DNA of 64,000 nt from Heterohyrax brucei (GCA_028571685.1 CM053162.1:6390001-6454000), one strand, 5' to 3'; shown: positions 10,349 to 23,894, counted from the stretch's first letter. The notes: generated by a model not told the origin, from the letters alone. Numbers and translations are program-made.

Positions 10349-11237
10349 GTGAATTCTAGCAGCCTTTGGCAAGGGACTCATTTACCACTCAGGGATTGCC
10401 ACTGCATCTTGATGGCAGGAGAGGCAGAGCTGAACAGCTGAAGGCACGAACGATATCCACAGTCCTTAATAAAGACGGAAGGAGATTGCAGATGCTTCGG
10501 TGTCCTGATGCAGATCCAGGCTTCTCTGTACCCGCATGCTGTCTCACTTTCCTTCTGCATCCTCCACAGGCTGAGAACTTTGTCGCTTTAAAGTTTCATT
10601 GTGTAAAATCATGCCCTTTCTACCTTCTGTGAAAGAGCAATTGTTCTGCTATTCTATAAAATGCCCCAGAAAATATGAAAATAGGAGTCAGGATTTGGAG
10701 CAAGACTGCTTCTGAGTGTCTGTGCTTAGCAGCATTAGAAGAAGCTGTGTGGATCTTACTCTGTGACAGGAAGGAGAAGGGCCCACAGTGAGCAGGCTCT
10801 GCAAGAGAGCCATGACAGGGTACTCTAATGTGACCTTCTAAGTGAAGGAACTGAATCTGTGACCAGATCAAAAGAAGGCATCCCCAACTGTGCAGGGCCA
10901 CTCTTTGAGGCAGGAGAGCTAGGCTGGCAGATGGTTCCAAGGTGAGACATAAGCTGGAGGAGACGAACTGCCCATTCCTCTGCATCGTGAGTGCATTATA
11001 TGGAACAGGCTCGGCCGTATCCGTGGTCTCAGTCATTCTTTAACCAAATATTTTCTGAGAACTAGCATTGAGCACTGACTAAGTATAGGCTCTGTGGCCT
11101 GATAGTCAAGATTTCATTCCTTGTTCCTTCACATGACAGAGGTATCAGTGTAGCAAGTCACTTTCTTCTTTGGTTTTCTCATCTATGAATGTGCTTAATA
11201 GTAATAATATCTCTTTCATATAAGGTTCCAAAAAGTG
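10349..11237. other. Unassigned, non-repetitive sequence
   Basis: No repeat recognised. A minus-strand frame of 138 codons at 10620-11036 has no recognisable domain and no obvious splice context, so I do not call it a gene. Confidence 0.35.
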
Positions 11238-11432
11238 CGTTGGAGTTAATGAGTTTGGCTGCTAACTAAAAGTTTTGAAGTTTGAGTCTACCCAAAGTCA
11301 CCTCTGAAGAAAGTCATGGTGATCTACTTCTAAAAAAAAACCCAGCCATTGAAAATGCTATGGACACATTTCTACTTTGATGTAACTGGAGTCACCGTGA
11401 GTTGGAATCAAGTCAACTGTACCTGTTTTTTG
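11238..11432 (+). mobile_element. AfroSINE, long variant
   Basis: The head is 'ggctgctaactaaaag', the body 'tcatggtgatctacttcta' and 'cagccattgaaaatgctat', and the tail 'gtgagttggaatcaagtc'. This is the variant with the extra 'gatctacttc' body. A second orphan tail ('catgagtcagaattgact') lies at 11527-11550, probably the remnant of another copy. Confidence 0.75.
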
Positions 11433-11559
11433 TTTTTTACATATGTCCATATTCAAATACTAGGGTACCATTTCTTTGAAATACTATCATTGAAAAGAGG
11501 AAAACATTTATGTTGTTACTATAATCCCATGAGTCAGAATTGACTAGACAATAGCTATT

Positions 11560-11935
11560 TTTTTGTGTGTATGTTTGTTTGTTTTTTGGTGGGTGGGGAT
11601 TTTGTAACAGTGATGATATTGTAAGTTATGTAACACTATATTTACTACATCAAATACTGAACTTGATTCAAGAGTTTATTAATCGTATATAAAATCACTG
11701 GCATGCCTGCGTTCCAGTGGCTCAGTGGAGTTACCAGCAGCATGATGGAAGCTAAGGTAGCGGTACCTTGAAAAGTCTAACATTGTGGAGAAGAGGCCAT
11801 CTAACAGGAGCGATGAAGTTGGAGTGTACTTAGCACAAGAGGATACTCAAGGTGGGTGGGGTAATACCACTTGCAGAAGAGGGATCGGGTCATTTCTAGG
11901 AGGGAAAACAAAGAACTAAAAGAAGCTTAAAAACA
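11560..11935. other. Unassigned sequence
   Basis: T/G-rich low-complexity sequence at 11560-11605, then nothing I can assign. Confidence 0.3.
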
Positions 11936-12185
11936 TTCAGGGCTTGTTTAAGATACAGTGAGAAGCTGTTAGAGCTTGCAGAATGGTGGGAGACAAAGCT
12001 AGAAAGAAGGACCTCACATAGCTCCAAGAGAGTTTAGGTTTTATTTTGTTGCAAATGAGGATTCATTGGAGAATTTAAACAAGGATGAAGATATGACTGA
12101 CGAAGTGAATAAAAGATCTCTGGAGCAGCAGTGGAAGACTGACTGGTAAGGAGGAGACCAGAAGGGTGTGTGCTGTGAGAGACCA
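11936..12185 (+). repeat. Old mammalian interspersed repeat, family not assigned
   Basis: The order of 'tttaggttttattttgttgc', 'ggattcattggagaattt', 'gatatgactgacg' and 'ctggtaaggaggagacca' parallels 40860-41350 and 52880-53600. All three resemble a common ancient mammalian repeat whose name I cannot recall with certainty. Confidence 0.45.
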
Positions 12186-13354
12186 TTGTGACAGACAAGA
12201 CGAGGGGCAATGGGGTGTCCAGTCTTTAAGATGGTTATAAAACCGAAAGGTTTAGCCCCAACAGCTCCTTTTATACCTTAGAAAAGTGCACAGAGTAGGC
12301 AACATTAGAATACAGTAGGCACTGTCACTTATCTAATGTACATGCATTCTCCCATCTTCCTTATTAAAATATATGTAGGTTTGTTTAGGGAACCAACGTA
12401 CCTAACTGAAAAATCACATCTTCCAGCTTCCCTTGAAGCTGAGGGGAGACAAAATGATGAGGTAGGGATCAGTGACTTGCATGTGGAAAACTGCTTATGG
12501 TTTCTAGGAAAGCTTTGCTTTCCTGACTCTAGTACCTTTTAGCTTTCAACTTCTTTTTCGTCTTGCTGCCCGGAAATCAAGGTGAGGTTAGACATAAAAT
12601 GACCATCTTTCAAACATGAGGAAAAGAATCTTACATTAAAGGTCATGGAGAGAGAAGAAAAGCTTCTGGATCTGAAGACATCATAGGCCCGCTCCACAGT
12701 TTAGCCTGCCTGTCTCTGTAGTTCTGAGATGTAGGTAAGCCTCTGACCTTGGCACAAAGTCTCGATACATCTCAGTGCCCACATAAACAAATGACGTGTT
12801 CTTCTCATTTAATGCAAGCTGCTGCCTAGGCACAACAGTTTGATTCATGAGCGGTGACATGGTTTTCCCTTTGGCACTTGGAGAAAAGGGTTCTTTTCTC
12901 CTCTATGCTCCTTGTACATGAGTAACACACAACCTACATTCTTCTAAGTTGTCACATGATACTCACAACTCTTCTTCCAGGCTATGAAGAAAAAATGTGC
13001 CTACAACCTATTAGCTACCACATAGTTAACCCCAGAGAGGAGTCAAGTATCATTATAAAAGGATAAATGGCAACTCTTAAGTATCTTTCAAGTCAGTAGA
13101 GTTGTCTTTCACATGACGGAGATACATGATATGCCACAGCATAACACTAGTAGCTGGCAGAAAGAGAAGACAGCCCTCTTGGATTGGCAGTGGAAGGTTT
13201 CTAGGAAATAAAGGAAGGGCTAAATGAAGATGAAGATGGTCTCAAAGTAAAGTTTTAGAGGGGAGATGTGAAGAAAAATGCTGAATGGCGGGCTACATAG
13301 ATTAATTGGTAATAGGCACGAGATAGAGATAAGGATCCAGATGCAACATGGTGA
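12186..13354. other. Unassigned sequence
   Basis: No repeat family or coding segment recognised. Confidence 0.35.
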
Positions 13355-13560
13355 AAAATCAGGGACTTTTGGGTTAAATTTATGTGAGTTATAGTAGCTA
13401 ATGGACCTTGGGTCAGTGATCTAACCTCTCTGACCCTTATTTAACTGCTATGTTAAATGGGAATTCTAATGCCTGCTTATAGGTTTACCATGAGTATTAA
13501 ATGAGGTAATGTGCATGAAAGTGTTTCACACACCATAGGCACTCCACAACTGATGTTGCT
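13355..13560 (+). mobile_element. MIR SINE
   Basis: Nearly the whole MIR order is visible: 'accttgggtcagtgatctaa', 'cctctctgacc', 'ctgctatgttaaatggg', then 'accatgagtattaaatgag' and a terminal 'caccataggcactcc'. Sense orientation. Confidence 0.8.
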
Positions 13561-13677
13561 TTGCGTTGTCCTGAGAGAGCAAATGGACACTGCAGGGTCA
13601 GCAGGGGCTCCCGTGAGCCTTTACTTGGTAATGTGTAGAAACACAGAGCCCTATGGCCTGTGTAAGCTCCTCCCTGC

Positions 13678-14340
13678 TTGACAAAAACAGTAAATATCAC
13701 TGTTAACAGATGTTGGCCCTACCGTCATCCTAGTCATGGTAGACTTCGTAGAAAAGAACCCTCAACATATCAATGTCTTTCTGCCCCTTTCATCTTTGGA
13801 GTACAAGGAACTCATTCAAATGCCCGGAGCAGCCCTGGGAAAGACAGAGGACAGGAACCAAAGGCAGCTGCAGAGAAATCTCCTGCTGAGTTGGTAAGAG
13901 AGGCAGAAGTAAAAACTCAGAGGCATGCTGGGGACCTGGACATGGACAAAGAGATCCTTTCTGATGTGGAGTCCAAACAAGACCAAAAAGAGCACCGGAG
14001 CATAGTCTGTTCCACCAGCTGAAAACTCAGAACCCCAGCAAGGTGACAGCTTAGAAGCTGCCTCACTAACAAAGTTTTTCTCCCACTGCACACCTTGGTG
14101 GAAGGGCTGGACAAAGAGAATCTAAATCTCAGGGAACACAAGACAGCTCAGGAGCTCTAGCGATCCTTTGGCCTATGTAAACACTCTCCATTGCCAAGTG
14201 AGAAGAAGACCTCGCATTTATTCATGGCAGACACGATTAATACCAACAAGATATGCAGCAGGCATGGGCAGACAGGAAGTCTTGAGCAAGCGCAGAGGGA
14301 ACTGAACAGGATGAAATGGCTCTTGTAACTTGGGTCCCTC
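13678..14340 (+). other. Coding-like segment of unknown origin
   Basis: A frame of 114 codons (13678-14022) is rich in K, E, Q and D towards its end (for example KDRGQEPKAAAEKSPAELV). Further coding-like pieces follow downstream, such as LREHKTAQEL and QAQRELNRMKW in other registers. This could be a decayed processed pseudogene encoding a coiled-coil protein, or chance in GA-rich sequence. I recognise no parent gene. No poly-A tail or target duplication was found. Confidence 0.2.
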
Positions 14341-15159
14341 AATCCCTGTTTGCACCTGACCTACCCTCAAGCCACAGTGAAGATGAAAATGTGCTGGCTG
14401 TTAAGAGTTAGTGTGGAAGGTAAAGGTCACTGGAGAAACAAAAAAGAATGATTGAAAGACAGACAGCCTAGTGCACAATCCACCACACTAGTTAGGAAAG
14501 AACAAATCTAAGTGTCTTCCAGTGGAGGAGACATGCTATCATACCTTCACATTCTTCAATCTCATTTTCACAATCTCCGGTAGTGATCACATGCTGACTC
14601 TTTAAATTGTAAGATTGTTTACTCCAGCCCTGAAAATAGCAGGTGCTAGGCCCACAAGTGGAATTACCCATCAGGGGACTTCTTGAATAAAATATATCTA
14701 GTTATTCCATAACTTAATTGCAGTTTTGGTGTTAAAAAACAAACAAACAAACAAAAACTCCTTTGTTATGGTGGCTGATAATGCAATGAGGTGCTGTCAC
14801 CTCTGTGAGATAATGATGCTTGTGGAGAGATGACAGGTGGGCATGAATATAGGGTTGGATGGGGAGGGGGCAAGCTTCTTGCTCTGTTCTTTTTGTTATC
14901 TGCTTCTGTTGCTTGGTTCCTTAGGAAAATTGTGAGATATTTCCTATTAATCTGTGCATCAGGATTTTCATCTAATTTCATAATGAAGTTGTTCCTCCAT
15001 CAGACACAGATGGCATGTCAGCAGAAATGCAGGAAGGGTATTTTTATGTGTCACTTTGCTCTCTGAGGAGGCCCCCACCTGCCTGTAAAGCTGTATGAAT
15101 TGCTGGTCTGGAGGAACAGCTTTGCCAAGCTAAACACTTTGTCATGGCATTCTAGCTTT
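14341..15159. other. Unassigned sequence
   Basis: Contains a short A/CAAA run at 14735-14757. Nothing else is recognisable. Confidence 0.35.
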
Positions 15160-15275
15160 CTGGCAAAATCTCTATTTCTGTCCAGCTGTAAGCTCTGTGA
15201 GGGCAGGAACCCTATCTGCCCTGTTTTTTGTTCTATATTCAGCATCTGAAACACAGCTAATGGTCATTAGAGATT
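15160..15275 (+). mobile_element. L2 LINE 3' end fragment
   Basis: 'gtaagctctgtgagggcagg' followed by 'aaccctatctgcc' and 'ttctatattcagcatctg' matches the L2 3' terminal region in sense. Confidence 0.65.
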
Positions 15276-15449
15276 GAGCCATATCCACTGTCATTCCCAG
15301 GCTGTGCACGGTGTCCAAGCTACATACCTCCACACTTCTTAAAGCTGAGATCTCCCAGAATTTTGTTTCTCTTCTGAAAACTAGTTCTTACCTAGGTAGA
15401 GGGATTATATAGTTTGAAGCTAACATTTTGAGTTTCAGCATCACATCAA

Positions 15450-15650
15450 ATTAACTGTTGCCACAGCTGTAAATTGGGGCTGGTTTTCTTAACCTGTCAG
15501 CACCTCAGCTTCCTCATACAATAGAGACAAAAATATGTCTGTATCAGAGGTTTGCTTTAAAGTTGAATGAGACAATGCATTCAGAAGTCTTAGGGCAGCA
15601 CCTGGCACACAGTAAGCACTCACTAAGTATTAACTGTTATTAAGTTCTAA
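15450..15650 (+). mobile_element. MIR SINE
   Basis: 'cacctcagcttcctcatac', then 'gttgaatgagacaatgcat' and 'gcacctggcacacagtaag' give the MIR core and 3' part, sense orientation. Confidence 0.8.
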
Positions 15651-15969
15651 GAAAGGACCTTCATCTTTTTTTCTGTATCTGTGCACTTTGTTTCAGGAAC
15701 CCATTGGAGCTACAGTTCTTTTAGCATTTATTAATCTGCTTCTCAAGGGCATGACTCTCATGTTGACTAGAGAATTCTGCTACTTACTAACACTTTCCTC
15801 GTATCCCCCTTGACTATATTTCCTGTCACTCTGCTCTCTTCCCGTAGTGCCCCTGGTATTTCATTATAGCCCCCGCCCAATTGCCTGTGGTAGACCCAAA
15901 GATCTTTTATTTGTGGCAGTTCATGCTAGTCATAGCAGATGGTATTGTCTATAGATATCCAAAACTAAA

Positions 15970-16215
15970 TGGGCACCAAGGTATAGGGAATAAGAGCTCT
16001 GTCCCTAGAGTCACACTTCTCAGCTCTGCCACTTACTATCGCTGAGATCCTGGGTGTATTGTTCACATCTAACACCTCCATTTCCTTATCTCTAGAATAG
16101 GGACACTGATAGTATCAAGTTTATAGGATTGCTGTAAAGACTAAGTGAGTTTATTTTCATGACGAGCTTAGAATAGCATCTGGCTCATATCAAGTATTCA
16201 CTCATTGTCACCAAA
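15970..16215 (+). mobile_element. MIR SINE, near full length
   Basis: It contains the head ('ctagagtcacacttctcagc', 'tctgccacttactatc'), the core ('atttccttatctctagaat') and the 3' end ('gaatagcatctggctcat', 'caagtattcactcatt'). It is the most complete MIR in the window. Confidence 0.8.
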
Positions 16216-16895
16216 TTGCCAGCCTCAGCACCCATCACAAACCAGCAGACAATATATAGCCCCTCTCCCCTTTCATTCGGAAAGTATGTTCTTCCTCATC
16301 TGAACTGTGAATTTGATTCCTTCATTCCCACCCATCTTACAGGGTTAAGTCTCATCCACCCTTTCTCTGTGAGACACTCCAAGACTCAAAAGAAGCTCTA
16401 TTAACCCTGTGCATCATGAAGAAATTTCAGTATTATGTGTTTTCTTCTTTTTCCTTTTCTCTATAGGTGAGACATTCGGCCATGCATTTGGTTAGAATGT
16501 AACATTTCCTGGTGAATCTTTCATGAATTTCCTTCTGTTTTCAAAATATAAATTAATTGATGTTAGTAAAGAAAAGAAAGCCACATGAAGCAGTTCTCTA
16601 AAGTGTCAGAGATTGGCATAGCATACTAAGCTGTCACTCTCCATAACTGTTGGTCCTCACACAGCATACTTCTTTACTTCCAGTACCAATTTACAGCTCA
16701 TATCTTTTTTCTTTGAAGGTGAAGTGGTTGCTTACTTTCATCTGTTGCATCTCCCCATCACCACCACACTGAACATTAAGTAGAGAAAGTATTCAGCGAT
16801 TAGAAAGAAATGATTTGCATATTGGAAATATGACAATCTTAAAGCCTTCTTTGTCTCATCTGAGAGAATATTAGGGATGATATTTTCTTCTTTAA
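16216..16895. other. Unassigned sequence
   Basis: Possibly includes a faint L2-like stretch at 16330-16400, too weak to call. Nothing else recognised before the L1 5' end. Confidence 0.3.
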
Positions 16896-17989
16896 ACTTT
16901 CTAAGATGGCAGACTAGACATACATCTCCTCACTTCCATCTGAGAACTAAGTCCTGGAAGGATGATGGAACAGAGCACTCTGGACATCCAGGAAGCTCTG
17001 CAACATGGCATAGGCTTGTCAGATTGGACATCATGCCATTAGATGGGAAACCTTCTCTCCCTAACACAAGGCAGCCAATGCTGGCCCTCTCCTGCTGACT
17101 CACTGCTTGGATGGACTGCAGGTACTCATGCCTTCATTGTTAACTGGGAGGTAGGGGCTGTGCATGAGCCATCAAGTACACCGTGCTGCAGTGCTAAAGT
17201 AAACAGCATACAGCTCACCAGAGTCACCATGCTAGGGATAGCCACATTTTTAAGAGCCTGGCTGCTGACTGAGGGCACCGCTACACCTCCACTTACTCTA
17301 TTTTTTAGCTGAACCATAGACTCTGCTGTTACATGGCAGGAAGGGCAGCTCAGGCAAGGCACCATCTTGGTTGGCTGGGAGGTGGAATTACCGAACTCTA
17401 GGTCTCAACAGAGGCTAATTCCCAAACCGAGAAATAGTAACAATCCAGAAAATGCTTTTCCAGAAAAAAGGCTGTGTTTAGCTGGGTGGGGTCCAGCTGA
17501 GGATGGCAACAAGGCCATAACCCCTCCCTACATTGAACTACGTGGATGTCTGAAGAGGTGTTTCTGTTGTCAACCAGAAGGTGAGGCCTGCCAACCTGAG
17601 AGCCTGACTGATTTTAGCAGCTGTTGGACAGACAGCTCACAGCTTAACAGAAAAGCACCTTTTAAAATAAGACGGCCCGGACAAATAATTATGGAACAGC
17701 CTGGCAGTATCTCCCCCACCCTTCATTGACCCACATCACAAGGTCAGCCGATGCCCCCTACCCAGTGACTCTACAAATAGGATGCTGTATTTGCCAGATA
17801 TGAGGCAGAGTCTGCCATAACAGAGAGTCCACTGGGCCAGTCACTAGAGAACATACAGGAAGTTGGTAACCAACTCCTCTCTTAGAACTACCCCTCAGTT
17901 CCTGTTGAGGTGACATCAGAGAAACAGAACAGCCTTTAGATGGCCCAGAGTCAGCAAACTAGTCCCAACCACTTAAAGAAACAGTCCAC
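16896..17989 (+). promoter_or_regulatory. L1 5' UTR (former internal promoter)
   Basis: About 1.1 kb between the L1 start and the first ORF1-like codons. By family knowledge, L1 5' UTRs hold an internal RNA polymerase II promoter. No intact promoter motif can be named from this sequence. The frames at 16877-17729 lie inside it and are not host genes. Confidence 0.55.
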
Positions 17990-18870
17990 CATGGTTCTGG
18001 AAAACTCCCAAAACTAAAGAATCAAAAAAACTTACCAGATGAAGAAGACTTTCTGAAACTACCAGAAGTCAAGTACAAAAGAATTACATATACAGCCCTC
18101 TTAGAGATTAAACCAAATACATCAGAGCAAAATGAAAAATTAAACAAGCTATTTTAATTGATGGAATATTAATGATCTATAATCCAGCAGATTGACAACA
18201 AAATTACACTTGATTCCAAAGCCAAAAGTGCAGAATTGAGGAGATAGAAGTCAAACTTAGTGACCTTGAGGACAGAGCAACTGACAGGAGCATTTATAAG
18301 GAGAAATCAGAAAAATGGAGAAACATTAAGAAACATGCGGGACTCTATAAAGATGAATAATCCATGAATAATTGGAGCTCCTGAACAGGGAGAGATAGCT
18401 GAAAATCCAGAGTATTGTTGTCGAGCTGCTGACAGAAAACTTACGCAAAATTAGGCAAGAAGAGAACATAGAGTTCCAAGCTGTGTTTCAAACACCACAG
18501 AAATTAGACCACAAAAGAAAGACACCAAGACATGTTATAATTAAGCTTAATATATATTAAAAAAAACATAGAAGCCCTTAAAGGCAGTGAGGCTCAAAGC
18601 AAAGCTAACATTCAGAGGGAAGCCCTGTAAGCTTTCATCTGACTTTTTAGCAGAAATGATCTTGGCAAGGAGGCAGTGAGAGAACACATTCAAAGCCTTG
18701 AAGGAGAAAAACTTCCAACCAAGAATTATATATCCTGTAAAATTGTTTCTGAAATATGAAGATGAAATTAAAATATTCACACATAAACAGAAGCTTAGAG
18801 ATTTTGTAAAAATCAAGCTAAAAATATAAGAAATACTGAAAAGAAGCTCTTTGTTTAGAAAAACAAAACC
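17990..18870 (+). pseudogene. L1 ORF1 remnant (RNA-binding protein)
   Basis: The translation shows DEEDFLKLPEVKYKR near the start and, in the C-terminal domain, AKLTFRGKPCKLSSDF, then ARRQ and LKEKNFQPRIIYPVK, then HKQKLRDF. These match the conserved L1 ORF1p C-terminal region (RLTADFS..., KEKN-QPRILYP..., KQKLREF). ORF1p is the trimeric chaperone that coats L1 RNA. Stops and frameshifts are spread along the segment. The minus-strand frame at 18547-18816 is a shadow of this region. Confidence 0.75.
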
Positions 18871-19304
18871 ATTAAGTATATATTTAAGGAAGCAATGCAG
18901 GACACAGCATCCAGAATCCTACTCAGTGGGAAGTCACAAAGCTCAATCAAAGCTATGATATTAAAAGAGAAACCAGTGAAGATATCATGTAAACTATGAC
19001 ACCATCACACTAAAAAGAGGGCTATATTGCAGTAGTTGTAGTCCTTTCAGAAGGAGAGACAATTAAAAAGATATGCAGAAGTTAAAATTGGATTTAAACT
19101 TAGAATGTTAAGGGGGATCATAGGGGTAGCTGCAAAGCATAGTAACAATGCAACATATCAAAACAAGAAATGTAATACAGGAATCTCAACAAACACAAAA
19201 CCAAGACTGAAAAAGATGAAAAGTCTACCTAAAGAAAAGAATGACCCAGCACAGAATATTAAGAGCAATATAGAAAGCATTAAAACAAAAATAAAAGCAT
19301 CAAA

Positions 19305-22300
19305 ATGACACCACTAAACACATACCTATCAATAGTTACACTGAATGTAAACAGATCAAATGCACCAGTTAAGAGGCGGTGTGTGACATCCTGGATCAAA
19401 AGGCACAATCTGTCCCTGTGTTACTTACAAGAAACACATCTCAGACTCAAAGACATGAACAAACTGAAAACGAAAGCATGGAATAACATATATCAAGCTA
19501 ACAACATACAAATAAGAGCAGATGTGGCAATAAAAATCTCGGATAAATTGAGTTTTAGTATAAAGGCCACCAGCATGGATAAGGATGGCCACTATTTATT
19601 GCTGAAACATTTGATACATAAGCAGGATTTAACAAAATTAAATACTTATTCACCCAGTACCACAGCATCTAAACCCATGAAACAAACACTGATGACATTA
19701 AAAAACGAGATAGCTCACACCACAATAATAGTTGGGGACTTCAACTCTCCATTTTCAGAAATGGATAGGTCATCCAGAAAAAAGATCAGTAAAGACACCA
19801 AAGGTCTTATTATGACAATTAAGCAACTAGATCTGATCAACATGCCAACAGAACTTATTATCCACCAACAGATAGTACAGCCTCTTCTCCAGTGAGCATG
19901 GAACACTTTCTGGAAAAGATCATGTGTTAGGACATAAAGCAAATCTCAACAAAATCCAAACCACTGAATTATTGCAAAGCATTTTCTCAGAACATAAAGC
20001 CATAGAACTAAAAATCAGTAGCAGAAAAGTCATAGGTATAAATCTGAAATCATGGAAACTGTAAAACACCTTGCTCCAAAAGCCACTGGTTATAGAAGAA
20101 ATCAAGGACAAAATAAAGAAATTTATGGATTCAAATGAGAATGAAAACACATCCTACCAAACCTTACTGGATACAGCCAAAGCAGTGCTCAGAGCTCAAT
20201 TTATGTCATAAATGCACACATCTAGAAGGAAGAAAGGGTCCAAACCAAACAGTTAGCCCTACAGCTTGAACAAGTAGAAAGAGAGCAACAGAGGAAGCCC
20301 TCAGTCACCAGAAGAAAACAGATAATAAAGACTAGAGCGTAAATGAATTGGAGAATAGAAGAACAACTGAAAAAATTAACAAAACCAAAAGCTGGGTTTT
20401 TTTTTTTTTGAAAAGATCAACAAAATTGATAAACCACTGGCTAAACTTACTAAAGAAAAACAGGAGAGGAAACAAATAACCTGAATAAGAAACTAGATGG
20501 AAGATGGCACAACAGACCCAACTGAAATCAAAAGTATCATAATAATACTACAAAAGACTGTACCCTCACAGATTTGAAAACATATAGGAAATTAACAAAT
20601 TTCTAGATTCGTACCACCTACCAAATTATCTCAAGGAGAAGTAGAACAGCTTAATAAACCTATCACAAAGAGAGAGACTCAAAAAGTCATCAAAAACTTA
20701 CCAAACAAAAGAAAGTCTTGGCCCGGATGGCTTCAACAGTGAATTCTACCAAACTTTTAGAAAAGAGTTAATTCCAACACTATGGAGACTAATGAACAGT
20801 CTAAAAGGATAGAATACTCCCAAATTCATTCTATGAAGCCAGTATAACCCTTATACAAATGCCAGGGGAAGATCTCACTAGAAAGGAAAATTTCAGACCA
20901 ATATCTCTCATGAACCTAACTGTGAAAATCTTCAATGGAATCTTTGCCAATAGAATTCAACAATGTATCAAAAAATGATTCATCATGTCCAAGCTGGATT
21001 ACTACCAGGGCTGCAAGGCTGATTTGATATTAGAAAAACAATTAATGCGATCAACTACATAAATGGCACGAAAGAGAAGAATCACCTGATTTTGTCAAAT
21101 GATGCAGAAAAGGCATTAGACGAAGTCCAACGTCCATTCATGCTAAAAACTCTCAGCAAACTAGGAATAGAGGGGAAATTCCTCAATGCAGTAAGGATCA
21201 TCTATACAAAGCCAACTGCCTACATCATCCTGAATGGAGAGAGACTGAAAAAACTCCCCTTGAGAATGGGAACTAGACAAGAATGCCTGCTCTCACCACT
21301 TCTATTCAACATTGTACCAGAGGTTCTAGCCAGAGCCGTTAGACAAGACAAAGAAATAAAAGACTTTTGCATTGGCAAAGAAGAAGTAAAAATCTCCCTA
21401 TTTGCAGATAATATAGTTGTACATGTAGAGAATCTTAAAGAGTCCATAAGTAAGTAACGGAACTAATAGACGAGTTCAGCAAAGTATCAGGAAATAAGAT
21501 AAACATAAATAAATCAGTAGGATTCCTTTACGCCAACAAAGAGATCATCAAAGAAATCACCAAATCAATATAATTTACCATAGTCCCCAAGGAGATAAAT
21601 ACATGGAATACATGTAAAGAGAGAAATAAGAGACCCATACAGAGAGAATTACAAGACCTTACTACAGGAAACCAAAAGAGACTTACATAAAGGAAGAAAC
21701 CTACCCTGTTCGTGGATAGGAAGACTTAAAATTGTGAAAATGTTTATTTTACCTAAAGCAATCTACATATACGATGCAATCCCAATACAAATTCTAGTGA
21801 CATTTTTTAATGAGGTGGAGAAACAAATCACCATTTTTGTTTGGAAAGTGAAGAAACCTTGGATAAGTAAAGTACTACTGAAGAAGAGGAACACAGTATG
21901 TGGCCTCACACTAACCAACCCTAGAACATAATACACTGCCACTGTAGTCAAAACAACCTGATAGTGGCACAAATAGAGACATATATATCAATGGAAAAGA
22001 GTCGAGACCCCAGAGAAGCTACCATTCTCTTATGAACAGTTGATATTTGACAAAGGACCTAAGATTGTAAACTGAGGTAAGAACAGTCTGTTTAACAAAT
22101 GGTACTGGCAAAATTGGATATCCATCTGCAAAAACTTGAAACAAGACCCGTATCTCATTCCTTACACAAAAATGAACTCTAATTGAATAAAATACCTAAA
22201 TATCAAACCTAAAATGACAAGATCATGCAAGAAAAAAATGGTCTCAACAATGGAAGTTTTAATAAACAGTCTAGACAGACTTCAAAATCTAAGGAACAAA

Positions 22301-22990
22301 GTATGACCAACAGAAAAGAAAATAGATAAATGAAAACTATCAAGAATCAAACACTTTTGCTCATTGAAAGTCTTTATCAAACGAGTTAAAAGACTACCTA
22401 CAGAACAGGAAAAAATATTTGGCAACTACATGTCAGACCAATGTCTGATCTCTATAATCTACAAGATCCTGAAAAATATCAACAAGAAAAATGTAAATAA
22501 TACTGTTAAGCAATATGCAAAGGACAGACACTTCACCAAAGAGGACATCTGGGTAGCCAAAAGACACATGAGGAAATGCTCACAATCATTAGCTATTAGA
22601 GAAACCCAAATCAAAACTACAATGAGATACCATCTCACCTCAACAAGGTTAGTCATGATCCAAAGAACACAAAACAACAAATGCTGGAGAGGCTGTGGAG
22701 AGATCGGAACTTTGCTACACTGTGGGTGGGATTGCAAAGTGGTACAACGTCTCTGGAAAGCAATTTGGCATTTTCTTAAATAGCTGGAAATAGATATACA
22801 TTTGATCCAGTAATCCCACCGCTTGGAATATATTCTATAGAAACAAAGGCTGTCATGGAAAGACATACATGCACACAAATGTTTATTGCCTCACAGTCTA
22901 CAGTAGCAAAAAGATGGAATCAATCCAGATACACAACAACACATGAATGGATAAGGAAACTATAGTATATATTCTCAGTGGAACACTATG
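19305..22990 (+). pseudogene. L1 ORF2 remnant (endonuclease-reverse transcriptase)
   Basis: The endonuclease domain is open for 196 codons from the ATG at 19305. It shows SIVTLNVNRSNAPVKRR, the catalytic-glutamate block LQETHL and the GDFNSP block. The RT domain is best seen at 21092-21457: [37 protein letters not shown], and [13 protein letters not shown], where the second aspartate of the usual FADD/YADD is Asn. The C-terminal cysteine-rich block (CWRGCGEIGTLLHCGWDC) is at 22670-22730. The frame is broken repeatedly between these domains, and a T-run (about 20397-20411) lies within. It looks old and inactive. Confidence 0.85.
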
Positions 22991-23894
22991 CAACAACAAA
23001 GAACAATGATGATTTTATGAAGCATCTCATAACTTGGTTTCAATTGGAAGACATTATGCTGAGTGAAATCAGTGATGAAAGGACAAATACTGTGTGAGAG
23101 CTCTACTATAAGTACTTAAAAATAGAGTTATACAGAAGACAAGTTTCTTTGATGGCTGCCAGGGTGGGGAGGGAGGGAGAGATTTGGTTATAGATTAGAT
23201 AATTGATAGAAATTTTGTTGGGTGAAAGCAGTGACAGCACGCAGTGAAAAGTAGATCAACTAAGTGGACTTCAACATAAACTGAAAACGATTCCAATCTT
23301 AACCTAGTTTTGCAAAGATAGAACAGCAGGGATAGAGGCCTGGGGACCATGCTGTCAGGGGATATAGAGGCCAATTGGCATAGCTAACCTATTGTTAAGA
23401 CAATCTTTTGCACCCCATATTGGTGAGTGGTGTCCCAGGTCTTAAAAGCTAGGAAACTGCCATCTGAGGTACAGCAAATTGTCCCAACTCATCAAAAACA
23501 GATGATCACCAAGAAAACAGAGCCATGAGAGAAAAAGAGCCCAGGAGACAGAAGGACTCATATGAATGGGTGACTGTATCGCCATGTGACCAGAAGAACT
23601 AGATGATGCCTGGCCATCACCAAAGACAGCTGTGATGGGGCACACAATGTTCAGTCCCAGTGGCAACACCAGAAAAAGAGGGGTGCAGCTCAAGAACTCC
23701 ACTAAAAGACCATAACTGATGGTCTGGCAGCCTGGGGGTTCCCCTGGTAGCATGGCCTCTCGACCTGTTGCTGCTTCTGACCAGAAAACATTACTGAGGT
23801 CAACCCTTCTGACAGGAATGGGCTGGACTCATGGACACAATGTGACCATATGGTATGTGCACTTTAGGGTTCTACACATTTATAGGATGCTGTC
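22991..23894 (+). mobile_element. L1 3' UTR, part before the LTR
   Basis: Starts near 'gaacactatgcaacaac' and 'gctgagtgaaatcagtgatg', blocks also found at 54395-54500. It continues through 'gatggctgccagggtgggga' to the LTR insertion point at 23890-23894. The minus-strand frame at 23442-23753 is not a gene. Confidence 0.7.

Noticed and set aside
19305-22990. L1 ORF2 as an active reverse transcriptase
   Set aside because: The reading frame is broken many times and the catalytic box reads FADN.
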